A DNA stretch of 35,353 nucleotides from DASWIG01 sp965371445 (GTDB lineage Bacteria; Acidobacteriota; Thermoanaerobaculia; Multivoradales; J023). The notes below the pieces were generated by a model, which searched no databases, was not told the DNA's origin, and was given only the letters and a program-made list of their open reading frames with translations. The DNA is taken from NCBI GenBank assembly GCA_965371445.1, contig CBDUYN010000104.1:1-35353 (forward strand). The letters are read 5' to 3'. The translations under genes and the position numbers were made by a program. Positions 1 through 7,734 of the stretch are shown here, one piece after another (the stretch's first letter is position 1; each line of letters starts with the position of its first letter).

Positions 1-184
1 AACCCTCAGACGGGGTGTCAGGAATTTTTCCGGTGGAACTGCTTGACAAGGACACTTAGTGGCTCAAAGTCCTCGCAAAGAGCGCCTCCCCCTAATGAGG
101 TGCGCTCTGCCAAAGTGGGTGGGACCCTAAAGAGGCCCTCGCTTCGTCTGTCCGGCGGTGCCGTCGGGGAAGCTGGTGCGAGCG

Positions 185-232
185 GCGTCGGAGCCCTCCT
201 CCTGGTGGGCGTCGGAGCCCTCCTCCTGGTGC
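185..232. repeat. Two tandem copies of a 24-bp unit
   Basis: Copy one is 185-208 and copy two 209-232; they differ only at the last base. The unit starts GGCGTCGGAGCC. Its length is a multiple of three, like the 15-bp repeats elsewhere in the window, but here it lies outside any recognised gene. Confidence 0.85.
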
Positions 233-265
233 CATCCACTTCGGCACTCCAACGTCATCCCACGA

Positions 266-335
266 CCAGGGGACTTTGTCCCCCCTGGCAGGCGGGACGC
301 CTGTGCTCCCAGCGAAAGACGCCCAGCGAAAGACG
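266..335. repeat. Two adjacent stem-loops plus a 14-bp tandem duplication
   Basis: The first hairpin pairs CCAGGGGAC (266-274) with 278-288 around a TTT loop, leaving two bulged bases. The second pairs CAGGCG (289-294) with CGCCTG (298-303) around GGA. Immediately after it the 14-bp unit CCCAGCGAAAGACG occurs twice (308-321 and 322-335). The hairpins could act on the 3' end of the rnfD transcript, but no T-tract follows on the minus strand, so a classic intrinsic terminator is not supported. A REP-like intergenic element is the better description. Confidence 0.6.
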
Positions 336-398
336 AAGACGGCCACCGAGCGCTCTTTTGAAACGTCCAAAGCCGTCCGGAACGGCGGAGACCGCCGG

Positions 399-1409
399 TC
401 AGGCCTTCGCCTTTTCCCGTGTATGCCCGAAGACCCGCGGCTGCGTGACGCGCTCCAAAAGCGGCGTCGCCGCGTTCATCAGGAGGATCGCGTACATGAC
501 GCCCTCGGGTAAGCCGCCCCAGACCCGGATCAGGACGACCAGCGCCCCGACCCCAAAGCCGAAGAGATAAGCCCCCCGCGGCGCCAGCGGCGAGGTCACC
601 GGATCGGTCGCCATGTAGACGGCACCGAAGAGGAGGCCACCGGAGAAGAGCATGAAATGGGGCGTCGGATAGCGCTCGGTGTCGAACAGGTAGACCGCCC
701 CGGAAAAGGCCGCCACCGTCACGAGGATCGACACCGGGATCCGCCAGTCGAAGACCCGGCGCAGCGCGAGGTAGAGGCCGGCGAGCAAGATCACGACGGC
801 GCTCGTCTCGCCCAGCGAGCCGGCGACGTCGCCGAAGAAGAGGCCGCCGGTGGGGGCGAGCTCGTGCTCGAACTTCATGACGTTCAGGGGCGTCGCCGTC
901 GAGACGCCGTCGACGCGCGGCGACATGAAGGGCCAAGCGAGGTTCGACATACGCGGCATCCAGAGCCGCTCGGGCGCCACCCAGGAGGTGATCGCCGTCG
1001 GAAACGCCGCCTGGAGGAACGCGCGTCCGACGAGCGCCGGATTGAAAAGGTTATGGCCTAGGCCGCCCCAGAAGAGCTTGCCGATGCCGATTCCCGCGAC
1101 ACCGCCGACGAAAGCCATCCACAGCGGGAAGCCCGGCGGCAGGGTGAGGCCGAGGAGCACCCCGGTCAAAGCGGCGCTCCAGTCGCCCAGCGACGAGCCC
1201 TGCCGGCGCGAAAAATACCATTCCGTCAGCATCGCCCCGGCGGTCGCTGCGGCCACCACCAGGAGCGCGGAGAGACCGAAGTACCACACCGACACGGCGA
1301 CGACCGGCACCACCGCGATCACGACGTCGCGCATCAGCCCCGGGGTCGTCACCCCCTGGCGGAGGAACGGCGAGGTGGAAACGACGAGACGGGGTCCGGC
1401 TTCGCTCAT
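399..1409 (-). CDS. rnfD: Rnf electron transport complex subunit D
   Basis: RnfD is an integral membrane subunit of the Rnf complex, which couples ferredoxin oxidation and NAD+ reduction to ion translocation. The 336-residue product has many hydrophobic helices and the NqrB/RnfD hallmark stretch GHNLFNPALVGRAF near residues 118-131. It also carries the covalent-FMN attachment motif STATPL at residues 170-175, with Thr173 as the expected flavin-bearing residue. I chose the ATG at 1409 because it gives a normal RnfD length and overlaps the rnfC stop codon in an ATGA junction, so the two are translationally coupled. It is the last gene of the operon inside the window. The expected next genes (rnfG, rnfE, rnfA) do not follow it. 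Confidence 0.93.
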   Translation of the reverse strand: MSEAGPRLVVSTSPFLRQGVTTPGLMRDVVIAVVPVVAVSVWYFGLSALLVVAAATAGAMLTEWYFSRRQGSSLGDWSAALTGVLLGLTLPPGFPLWMAFVGGVAGIGIGKLFWGGLGHNLFNPALVGRAFLQAAFPTAITSWVAPERLWMPRMSNLAWPFMSPRVDGVSTATPLNVMKFEHELAPTGGLFFGDVAGSLGETSAVVILLAGLYLALRRVFDWRIPVSILVTVAAFSGAVYLFDTERYPTPHFMLFSGGLLFGAVYMATDPVTSPLAPRGAYLFGFGVGALVVLIRVWGGLPEGVMYAILLMNAATPLLERVTQPRVFGHTREKAKA

Positions 1410-2758
1410 GACGCCTTGGCTTTCCTTTTCTCTTCGCGCAACGCCGACTTCGCCACCCGGATCAGCTGCACGATCGGGATGCCCGACGGGCAGGTGTAGC
1501 TGCACGAGCCGCATTCGACGCAGTCCATCAACATCTGGCGCTGCGCCTCCTCGTAGCGTCCGGCCTTCGCCAGACGGCTTAAAAGCGACGGGTTCAGGAA
1601 ATGCGGACACGCTTCGACGCAGCGTCCGCACTTGATGCAGGTGTACTCCTTGGGGATGCGCGTCTCTTCCTCGGTGAACGCCAGGATCCCCGAGGTCCCC
1701 TTCAAAATCGGGACGTCGAGGCTGGCGAGCGGCGTGCCCATCATCGGACCGCCCATCACCACCTCGCGGGTGTCGCTCCTCAAGCCTCCGCAGTGCTCGA
1801 GGACGTCGCGCACCGGCGTCCCCACCGGCACGAGGACGTTGGCCGGACGGACGACCCCGGGGCCGCTCACCGTGACGACGCGTTCGATCAGCGGTTGACC
1901 GCGGTCGAAGTAGTCGGCGATCGCCGCCATCGTGCCGACGTTGTTGACCAGGCACCCGACGTCCAAAGGCAGGCCCGGAGGAGGTGGCACCTCGATGCCG
2001 TAGATCGCCTGGACGAGCATCTTCTCCGCCCCCTGGGGGTATTTCACCTTCAAGGGGACGATACGGATCGGCACGCCGCCGTTCTTTCTCCTGGCGACGG
2101 CCGACCTCAGGGCTTCGATGGCGTCGCCCTTGTTGAGCTCGACGCCGATCGCCGTCTCCTCGACGCCCAGGCGGGTGGCGGCGATCTCGACGCCCCGCAG
2201 GATCTCCTCCGGGTGCTCCGCCATCAACCGGTGGTCGGCGGTGAGATAGGGCTCGCACTCGCAGCCGTTGACGAGGAGGCGCCGGATTTTCTTGCCCACC
2301 GGCACCTTGTACTTGACGTGCGTCGGGAAGGCGGCGCCGCCCATGCCGACGAGCCCGGCTTTCTGGAGGTGGCCGACGAAAGCGTCGTCGTCGAGCTCGC
2401 GCCAGTCGGTCGAGCGCTCTTCCAGGCGCTGGGTGGCGAAGGGATCGGCCTCGATCTCGATCGCGTCGACGAGCTTGCCGCTGGGGTGGTGGCGGGTGGC
2501 CAGCGCGCTCACCTTGCCGTCGACCGGGCTATGCAGGGTCGCGGAGACGAAGCCGCCCGGCTCGGCCACCACCTGACCGCGCCGAACTTTTTTCCCCACC
2601 CGGACGACGGGCTTCGAAGGCGCTCCGAGATGCTGGCTCAGGGGTAGGACGTACCGCTCGGCAAAGGGCATGCGCTCGGTCCTGAGACCCGCGGTCGACT
2701 CCTTGTGGTCCCGCGGGTGGATCCCGTGGCGAAAGCTCCCCTTGAGAAATCCCAACAT
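1406..2758 (-). CDS. rnfC: Rnf electron transport complex subunit C
   Basis: RnfC is the peripheral, NADH-side subunit of Rnf, related to the NuoF-type flavoprotein fold. The 450-residue product shows the RnfC N-terminal barrel-sandwich region, a glycine-rich flavin/NADH segment (GLVGMGGAAFPTHVKY, residues 135-150), and two [4Fe-4S] motifs: C374-x2-C-x2-C-x3-C384 and C413-x2-C-x2-C-x3-C423. The start at 2758 is supported by GGAGGAATAG just upstream, which overlaps the stop of the preceding PFOR-like gene only 3 bp away. The length is typical of the short RnfC form without the long C-terminal repeat extension of some Proteobacteria. It should bind RnfD and pass electrons to NAD+. Confidence 0.95.
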   Translation of the reverse strand: MLGFLKGSFRHGIHPRDHKESTAGLRTERMPFAERYVLPLSQHLGAPSKPVVRVGKKVRRGQVVAEPGGFVSATLHSPVDGKVSALATRHHPSGKLVDAIEIEADPFATQRLEERSTDWRELDDDAFVGHLQKAGLVGMGGAAFPTHVKYKVPVGKKIRRLLVNGCECEPYLTADHRLMAEHPEEILRGVEIAATRLGVEETAIGVELNKGDAIEALRSAVARRKNGGVPIRIVPLKVKYPQGAEKMLVQAIYGIEVPPPPGLPLDVGCLVNNVGTMAAIADYFDRGQPLIERVVTVSGPGVVRPANVLVPVGTPVRDVLEHCGGLRSDTREVVMGGPMMGTPLASLDVPILKGTSGILAFTEEETRIPKEYTCIKCGRCVEACPHFLNPSLLSRLAKAGRYEEAQRQMLMDCVECGSCSYTCPSGIPIVQLIRVAKSALREEKRKAKAS

Positions 2759-2761
2759 GAC

Positions 2762-5700
2762 CTATTCCTCCAGCGCCGGCTCGGCGCCTTCACCTTCCGG
2801 GGCCGTCAAGGCCGCAGCCGCTGGCACGTCTTGGACCGGCAGGTCTTGGATGGGCACAGTGTGAACCGCGCGGTGCGCCAGGAGGCGCAGGCGCGAGCGC
2901 AGCCGTTCGACCATCTCGGTCTCCGCCCCGGCACGGGCCGCGGCAAGCTTCTCTTCCATCTCGGCTCGCAGGACGCTCATTTCGGCTTCGCTCGCCGCAG
3001 CCCCGGCCACCTCGTCGAGCTCACCGCCGCCGTTCTGGGGCGCCTCGGCGAGGAGCGGATAGCCGCCCGCTTCCACCGTGGCGCGCGCTCGGGCGACGGC
3101 CGCGTCGGCCGGGAAGCCCTCGCGTCCGGGGCACGGCGCCAGGATGCGCAGGACCGCGGAGCCGTCCTGGGCCAGGATGCCCGCCACCGCTTCGTCGAGC
3201 GCGTCGCCGTGAGCGATGGAGCTGCCGACGGCCTCGACGCCCTCGGGGAGCTCCCGGAAGTCTTCGGTCCCGTCGAGGAGGACGAGCTTGACCGGTGCCT
3301 TGGCCGCGAGGAGCTCGACGACCCAGTCGGCGCCGACGGCGTCCTCGGAAGCCACGACGAAAAGCGGCGGCGCGGCCTGGCGCTCCTCAGGAGTCAGGTC
3401 CTCCCAGCCGAGCCGTCGCACGCTCGCCTGCCGGCGGCCTTCGAGCAAATCGCGGGCCCGGCGCAGGGCCTCGACGGCCTCGACGAACCCGGCAAGCTGT
3501 CCCTCGACGACCCCCTGGGCGAGGGCCGCGAGGCTGTCGCCGGGCGGCGATCCGCCGGGCGGAGCCACCGTCACCGGCACGGTGAAGGGATTGCGCGGGA
3601 AGCTCCCCGCCCAGCGGGCCGCCGCACCCGCGACGACGACGCCGAAAGGCGCCCATCCCGGCCGCCCCTCGCCCGGCGCCATCCTCTCGTCGAGGTCGGC
3701 GAGCTCGCGGGCCACGTCGACCAGGCGGCGCATGGCGACGACGTCGACCCGTTCGGACTCGAAGGAGCCTTCGATTCTTGCCGTCAGCTCGGCGAGCGCC
3801 GCGTCGGGCCGGTCCAACGATTCGAGGCCGCCGGCCAGCGCCTCCAGGTCGTCGCCGGGAAGCGACTGGGCAAGCCCCTCGCGGACCGCGCCGGCCAGTG
3901 CCGTGCGCAGCTCGGCGACCTCGTCGAGGAAACCCTGGCGTCGTGGCTCCAGGTGAAAAGCCGCCGCTCCGAGCACCTGGCGCACGGCGATTTTCTCACC
4001 GCTACCCGGCTCTGCGCCGTCGCCGCCCAGGAGCACCTCCCGCGCTTTCCGAGACAGGAGCGCCCCCTGGAGAAGCCCGGCTTCGGAGCTATGCCGAGCG
4101 TGGGAGACGGCGGCCGCCGAGGGCTCCGGCAACACCTCGACCCATGCGCTGAGACGCCGCCCCGCCTCGCGGCGTTCGGCACTTTCGGGCATCGCGCGCA
4201 GGGCCTCCGGCTCGCAGGACGCGACGCAGACGCCGCAGCCCTTGCAGGCGTCGGGGTCGATCGCCAGGGCAAAAAGCTCTCCGGAGCCTTTTCTTTCGGC
4301 CTCCGGCTGGTCAAAAAAAGTGGCGGTGCGGGCCACCGGGAGGTCACAAAACGTCGCCCGCACCGCCTCCCAGGAATCCTGGACCGCAGGTTGGCGGTCC
4401 TCCGAAACCTTTTCCAAGACGTCGTGGAAAGCGTTGTCGAAAAGTTTTTCCGCCGGGCCGCCTTCGGCCTCGCCGGCGGCGATCCTCTTGTGGAGGGCGC
4501 CCGTGAGCTTGCCCACCAACGGACGCAGGGCCTCGGCGGAGGTGCCCCCAACCTGTGCCAGGTCGAGGCCGCGTCCCACAAGCGCTCGGGCGCCGATCAC
4601 GATCGGTCCGACGGCGCCGTCGGGGCAGCTCGTCCAGCACGCGCCGCAGCCCGTGCAGGCCGCGGGGTCGAATTCCGGCAGCTCGGTCCGCTCCGGCGAC
4701 GCGCCGCGAAGCGCCGCCGTCGCCGCGGGGATCGTCGCGGTGGCGAGCAGCGGATCGGGGACGAGCTCCCCGGCCTCGCCACGGCGGTAGAAAACGCCGA
4801 TCTGGTCCCAGAAGCGGGGCAGGGCGCCGGGGTGCTCGCCGGGGAAGGAGCGGCGCCGCAGCGCCGGAGGTACGGCTCCACCGTCCGCGGCGCCCTCGGC
4901 GCTTCTCGGTGCCAGGCTGCCGGGATCCGGGGGCGTCCAGGGACCGGCCTGGGTGAAACCGGCTTCGAAGGCCGCGGCCCGGGCTTCGGCGTCGACGCCG
5001 GAGAGCATCTCGCGGTGGGCCGCGAAGAGCCGGCGCGGCTGGACGTTGACCTTGCCCATGTTGCGCAACACCGAAAAGAGCGCACCCAAGAGCCTTTCGC
5101 GCCGCAGGACCGGGTCGCCGGCCGCCGGGTCGCCGGCCGCCGGGTCGCCGGCCGCCGGGTCGCCGGCCGCCGGATGGCCGGCCCCCGGATCGCCGGCCGG
5201 AACCACAAAGAGCTCCGTCGCCCGCGAGACCTCGGCCAGAGCGTGGACAGCCTCTTCGGCCGGCGGGCTCTCCAGGAGCAGGACGCCGCCTTCGGCCAGC
5301 TCCCGTACGAGGTCCTCGGGCTTGACCGCGCTGGCGTTCCAGGCGACGGCGACGTCGGCGCGGACCTCGTCGCCAGGGTCGCGCAGCGGCCAGGAGGTCT
5401 TCTTCCGGCGCCGCGGCGCGTGGGTGAGCCGCTCGTGGAGGATACCGTCCCAGCGGTCCCAGGTGAGGCCCGGACGTCCCCGCAGCTGACCGCCGACCGT
5501 ACGGTGGAGCAAGCGGGAGGCGTCGGCAAGGAGCCCCTCGCCGCCCTGCACGGGACAGGATACGACCGTGAAGGAGCCACGGGGCACGAGGTCGGGAGCA
5601 ACTCCGCGGGCGCGCAGGCCGAGGCTTCCGATCGCCGGATAGCTGCGCAGGAGCGAATCGATCAGCGCCTGGCGCTTCGGGTAGCCGGTGCCGGTGGCGG

Positions 5701-6847
5701 TGAAGTCGACGCCGACGAAGACCGAGCTGCGCCAGGTGGATTTCTTGCCGGTGGCGAGCTCGCGGCACAGGGCCGCGACGTCGCCGCCGCGCAGCGGGTA
5801 CCCGCCAAGGCCGTAGAAGACCGTGGCGAGGGGCGGCACCGTCGCCGTGGAGAGCGCTCCCTGGACCGCGGAGGTCAAAGGAGGCGTCGCGCCGGACGGT
5901 GTCACCCGCTCAAAAACGGCGACCGCCTTCGCCTTCTTCAGGTGGCCGGCAAGCTCCACCGCCGGGAAGGGCTGCCAGGACCGGACACCCACGACGCCGA
6001 CGCGGAGCCTGTCCTCGGCGCGCAGGTAGTCGGCCACGGCCTCGAGCGTCTCGATCGCGGCGCCCTGGGCGACGAGGACGAGCCGGACGTCGTCCGTGCC
6101 GTGGGCGGAGACCGCCCGATGATGGCGGCCGGTGCGCCGGCCGAGCTCCCGGAGCGCTCTGTCCAGGAGCTCCGGCAGATGGACGCCGGCGTAGGCCTGG
6201 CGAGCCGCGCCCGCCAGGGCGAAGGCTTCGGGGCCGAGGAGGGGTCCTGAGAGGAGCGGCCTTTCGAGGTCGTGCCAGCGCGGCAGGCGCCGGCGGTGCT
6301 TGCCGAAGAGGAGCTGCTGCTCGGCGGTCGGGGAGTGGATCGTCGCGCCGGGGTCGCCGAGGACGTCCGCGGCCAGCTCCGGGGTCACAAGCTCCAGGTT
6401 CTGCACGGCCCGCGCGGTTTCGGGGCCGTCGAGAGCGACGAGCGCCGGCAGGAGCGCTTTCTCGGCCACCTGGCGGGCGACGAGGGCGAAGTCGGCCGCC
6501 TCCTGGACGTTGGCGGCGAAAAGCGCCAGACCGCCGGCCGTCGCCGCGTGGTAGGCGTCGTGGCCGCTGCCCAGCGCCGCGCCGGACGCCCGTTCCTCCA
6601 GGTGGACGACGAGAGGCAGGCGCCGCGCGACGGCTTCGCGCCACAGGGCAAGCGTTTCCATGAGCCGCGCTCCGTCGAGCTCGGCCGTCGTGCGCAGGCC
6701 TCCGAGGGCCGCGCCGGCCGCGCCCGCGAGGGTCGGATACCGCGACGCCGCGGCGTCCTCGGTGCAGCGCGCCAGGGCCTCGGCTCCGGTCAAGGCCGTC
6801 GCGACGCCCGGGTCGACTCCGGCCACGCCCGGCCTGGGATCAGGCAT
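2762..6847 (-). CDS. Giant divergent PFOR-like protein in the Rnf operon, two [4Fe-4S] clusters kept, TPP motif lost
   Basis: The 1361-residue product follows the PFOR domain order. An alpha-like region comes first (about 1-320), then a gamma-like region (about 390-530), then a ferredoxin domain with C731-x2-C-x2-C-x3-C741 and C868-x2-C-x2-C-x3-C878. The last part resembles the PFOR thiamine-diphosphate domain, including LRILAPCPGREGF in place of the usual IIAYAPC segment. By eye, the GDG of the cofactor motif is replaced by SED (1167-1169), the NTGGQ segment is absent, and the CAGCGETPY proximal-cluster segment has no cysteines; Cys1239 is the only cysteine after residue 878. A pentapeptide repeat lies at 550-579. 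A GGGAGGAG ribosome site precedes the ATG, which overlaps the rnfB stop by 8 bp. Inferred role: electron transfer to Rnf. A true 2-oxoacid oxidoreductase is unlikely but not excluded. Confidence 0.8.
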   Translation of the reverse strand: MPDPRPGVAGVDPGVATALTGAEALARCTEDAAASRYPTLAGAAGAALGGLRTTAELDGARLMETLALWREAVARRLPLVVHLEERASGAALGSGHDAYHAATAGGLALFAANVQEAADFALVARQVAEKALLPALVALDGPETARAVQNLELVTPELAADVLGDPGATIHSPTAEQQLLFGKHRRRLPRWHDLERPLLSGPLLGPEAFALAGAARQAYAGVHLPELLDRALRELGRRTGRHHRAVSAHGTDDVRLVLVAQGAAIETLEAVADYLRAEDRLRVGVVGVRSWQPFPAVELAGHLKKAKAVAVFERVTPSGATPPLTSAVQGALSTATVPPLATVFYGLGGYPLRGGDVAALCRELATGKKSTWRSSVFVGVDFTATGTGYPKRQALIDSLLRSYPAIGSLGLRARGVAPDLVPRGSFTVVSCPVQGGEGLLADASRLLHRTVGGQLRGRPGLTWDRWDGILHERLTHAPRRRKKTSWPLRDPGDEVRADVAVAWNASAVKPEDLVRELAEGGVLLLESPPAEEAVHALAEVSRATELFVVPAGDPGAGHPAAGDPAAGDPAAGDPAAGDPVLRRERLLGALFSVLRNMGKVNVQPRRLFAAHREMLSGVDAEARAAAFEAGFTQAGPWTPPDPGSLAPRSAEGAADGGAVPPALRRRSFPGEHPGALPRFWDQIGVFYRRGEAGELVPDPLLATATIPAATAALRGASPERTELPEFDPAACTGCGACWTSCPDGAVGPIVIGARALVGRGLDLAQVGGTSAEALRPLVGKLTGALHKRIAAGEAEGGPAEKLFDNAFHDVLEKVSEDRQPAVQDSWEAVRATFCDLPVARTATFFDQPEAERKGSGELFALAIDPDACKGCGVCVASCEPEALRAMPESAERREAGRRLSAWVEVLPEPSAAAVSHARHSSEAGLLQGALLSRKAREVLLGGDGAEPGSGEKIAVRQVLGAAAFHLEPRRQGFLDEVAELRTALAGAVREGLAQSLPGDDLEALAGGLESLDRPDAALAELTARIEGSFESERVDVVAMRRLVDVARELADLDERMAPGEGRPGWAPFGVVVAGAAARWAGSFPRNPFTVPVTVAPPGGSPPGDSLAALAQGVVEGQLAGFVEAVEALRRARDLLEGRRQASVRRLGWEDLTPEERQAAPPLFVVASEDAVGADWVVELLAAKAPVKLVLLDGTEDFRELPEGVEAVGSSIAHGDALDEAVAGILAQDGSAVLRILAPCPGREGFPADAAVARARATVEAGGYPLLAEAPQNGGGELDEVAGAAASEAEMSVLRAEMEEKLAAARAGAETEMVERLRSRLRLLAHRAVHTVPIQDLPVQDVPAAAALTAPEGEGAEPALEE
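5111..5200 (-). repeat. Six 15-bp tandem units inside the PFOR-like gene
   Basis: Units start at 5111, 5126, 5141, 5156, 5171 and 5186. The first four are identical (CGGGTCGCCGGCCGC on the plus strand); the last two vary (one reads GGATGGCCGGCCCCC from 5172). Read on the minus strand they give a run of AAGDP-type pentapeptides. The repeat falls in a predicted loop between the gamma-like and ferredoxin domains, so it adds a low-complexity linker. Confidence 0.95.
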
Positions 6848-7724
6848 GGCCGCTCCTCCCGGTCGCCGTGCCGGCCGCCGGTCCGCCGATTTTCTCCGGG
6901 GAAGCCCCTCCGGCGCTCAGCTGCTCGCCTTCGACCCATTGGATGGCGCCGGTGGGGCAGCGCCAGGTGGCCTCGGGCGACGCCGGCCCGCCCGCCGAGT
7001 AGTCGACGACGGGGAGGTTCCCAACCATGGTGACGAGACCCGGGGCGGCGTCCTGGGCGCAGCGGCCGCAGGCGTCGCAGACCACCTTGCAGATCCGCCG
7101 CGCCTCGTCCGCGGCGAGCGGCGCCTTGCACTGGACGATCAGGTTGTGGCTCAAGGGCATGAGCTCGAAGAGATCCCGCGGACAGGCGATCACGCAGTCC
7201 TCGCAGGCGGTACATTTCTCGACGTCGACCACCGGCAGGTTGAGCGCGTTCATGTGGATGGCATCGAAGGTGCAGGCCACGACGCAGTCGTCAAGCCCCA
7301 GGCAACCCCAGGAGCACTCGAGGCCGCCGCCTCCCACCAGGTGGGCGGCGCGGCAGCCGTCGAAGCCCTCGTAGCTCGCGGCCGTCCTGGCGCGGCCCAG
7401 GCCGCCGGCGCAGTGGAGCCGCGCGACGCGTTTCTCCTCGGCCCCGGGGTCGACGCCCAGGTACTCGGCGATCTCCTCGATCTTTTCATGGCTCGACACC
7501 GTGCATTTCGACGGCGCGACGACGCCCCCGACGATCTTCTCGGCGAGGCCGCGGCAACCCGGCTCGCCGCAGGCGCCACAGTTGGACCCCGGCAGGAGCG
7601 ACTCCACCGCCTCCATCCGCGGATCCTCTTCGACCTTGAGGAACCGGTAGGCCAGAGCCAGTAGCGAGCCGAAAAAAAGGCCGACTCCACCCATCACCAG
7701 CGCTGCAGTCAGGATTGGAGACAT
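6840..7724 (-). CDS. rnfB: Rnf electron transport complex subunit B
   Basis: RnfB takes electrons from reduced ferredoxin into the Rnf complex. The 294-residue product starts with one membrane helix (about 5-28), then the RnfB-specific cluster motif NCGACGEPGC (C49, C52, C57) with C74. Further clusters are C137/C141/C147/C151, C171-x2-C-x2-C-x3-C181, and a third ferredoxin-like set (C199, C212, C216, C219, C222, C256). This is the long, multi-cluster RnfB type known from anaerobes and Bacteroidetes. The ATG at 7724 follows a GAGGAG ribosome site that overlaps the stop of the upstream PFOR-like gene (10 bp gap). Its 3' end overlaps the 1361-residue gene by 8 bp. Lying between the two PFOR-like genes, it is the natural partner for them. 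Confidence 0.94.
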   Translation of the reverse strand: MSPILTAALVMGGVGLFFGSLLALAYRFLKVEEDPRMEAVESLLPGSNCGACGEPGCRGLAEKIVGGVVAPSKCTVSSHEKIEEIAEYLGVDPGAEEKRVARLHCAGGLGRARTAASYEGFDGCRAAHLVGGGGLECSWGCLGLDDCVVACTFDAIHMNALNLPVVDVEKCTACEDCVIACPRDLFELMPLSHNLIVQCKAPLAADEARRICKVVCDACGRCAQDAAPGLVTMVGNLPVVDYSAGGPASPEATWRCPTGAIQWVEGEQLSAGGASPEKIGGPAAGTATGRSGHA

Positions 7725-7734
7725 GGCTCGCTCC

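Larger units (their letters stand above)
1..398. other. Gene-free stretch downstream of rnfD
   Basis: No credible gene is seen on either strand. The open frames here are continuations of shadow frames of rnfD and match no family I recognise. In other bacteria rnfG would directly follow rnfD, but no RnfG-like sequence with its flavin-attachment motif can be read. The stretch holds a 24-bp tandem duplication, a 14-bp tandem duplication and two neighbouring stem-loops, listed separately. It looks like a repeat-filled intergenic region that ends or interrupts the Rnf operon. Confidence 0.6.

Noticed and set aside
266..303. Intrinsic terminator of the Rnf operon
   Set aside because: The hairpins are real, but there is no T-run after them on the minus strand and they lie about 100 bp after the rnfD stop.
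43..570. Plus-strand frame with a hydrophobic GALLLVGVGALLLV segment
   Set aside because: The hydrophobic segment comes from the 24-bp tandem duplication, and the frame overlaps rnfD on the other strand.
399..1409. NqrB instead of RnfD
   Set aside because: NqrB and RnfD are homologues, but the neighbouring rnfB and rnfC genes and the STATPL motif fit Rnf.
5111..5200. Possible CRISPR-like array
   Set aside because: The units are directly tandem, 15 bp, without spacers and inside a coding frame.
2705..6250. Plus-strand open frame of 1181 codons opposite the long PFOR-like gene
   Set aside because: It is a GC-driven shadow: Arg/Gly/Ala-rich with no family resemblance, while the minus strand carries clear ferredoxin motifs and ribosome sites.
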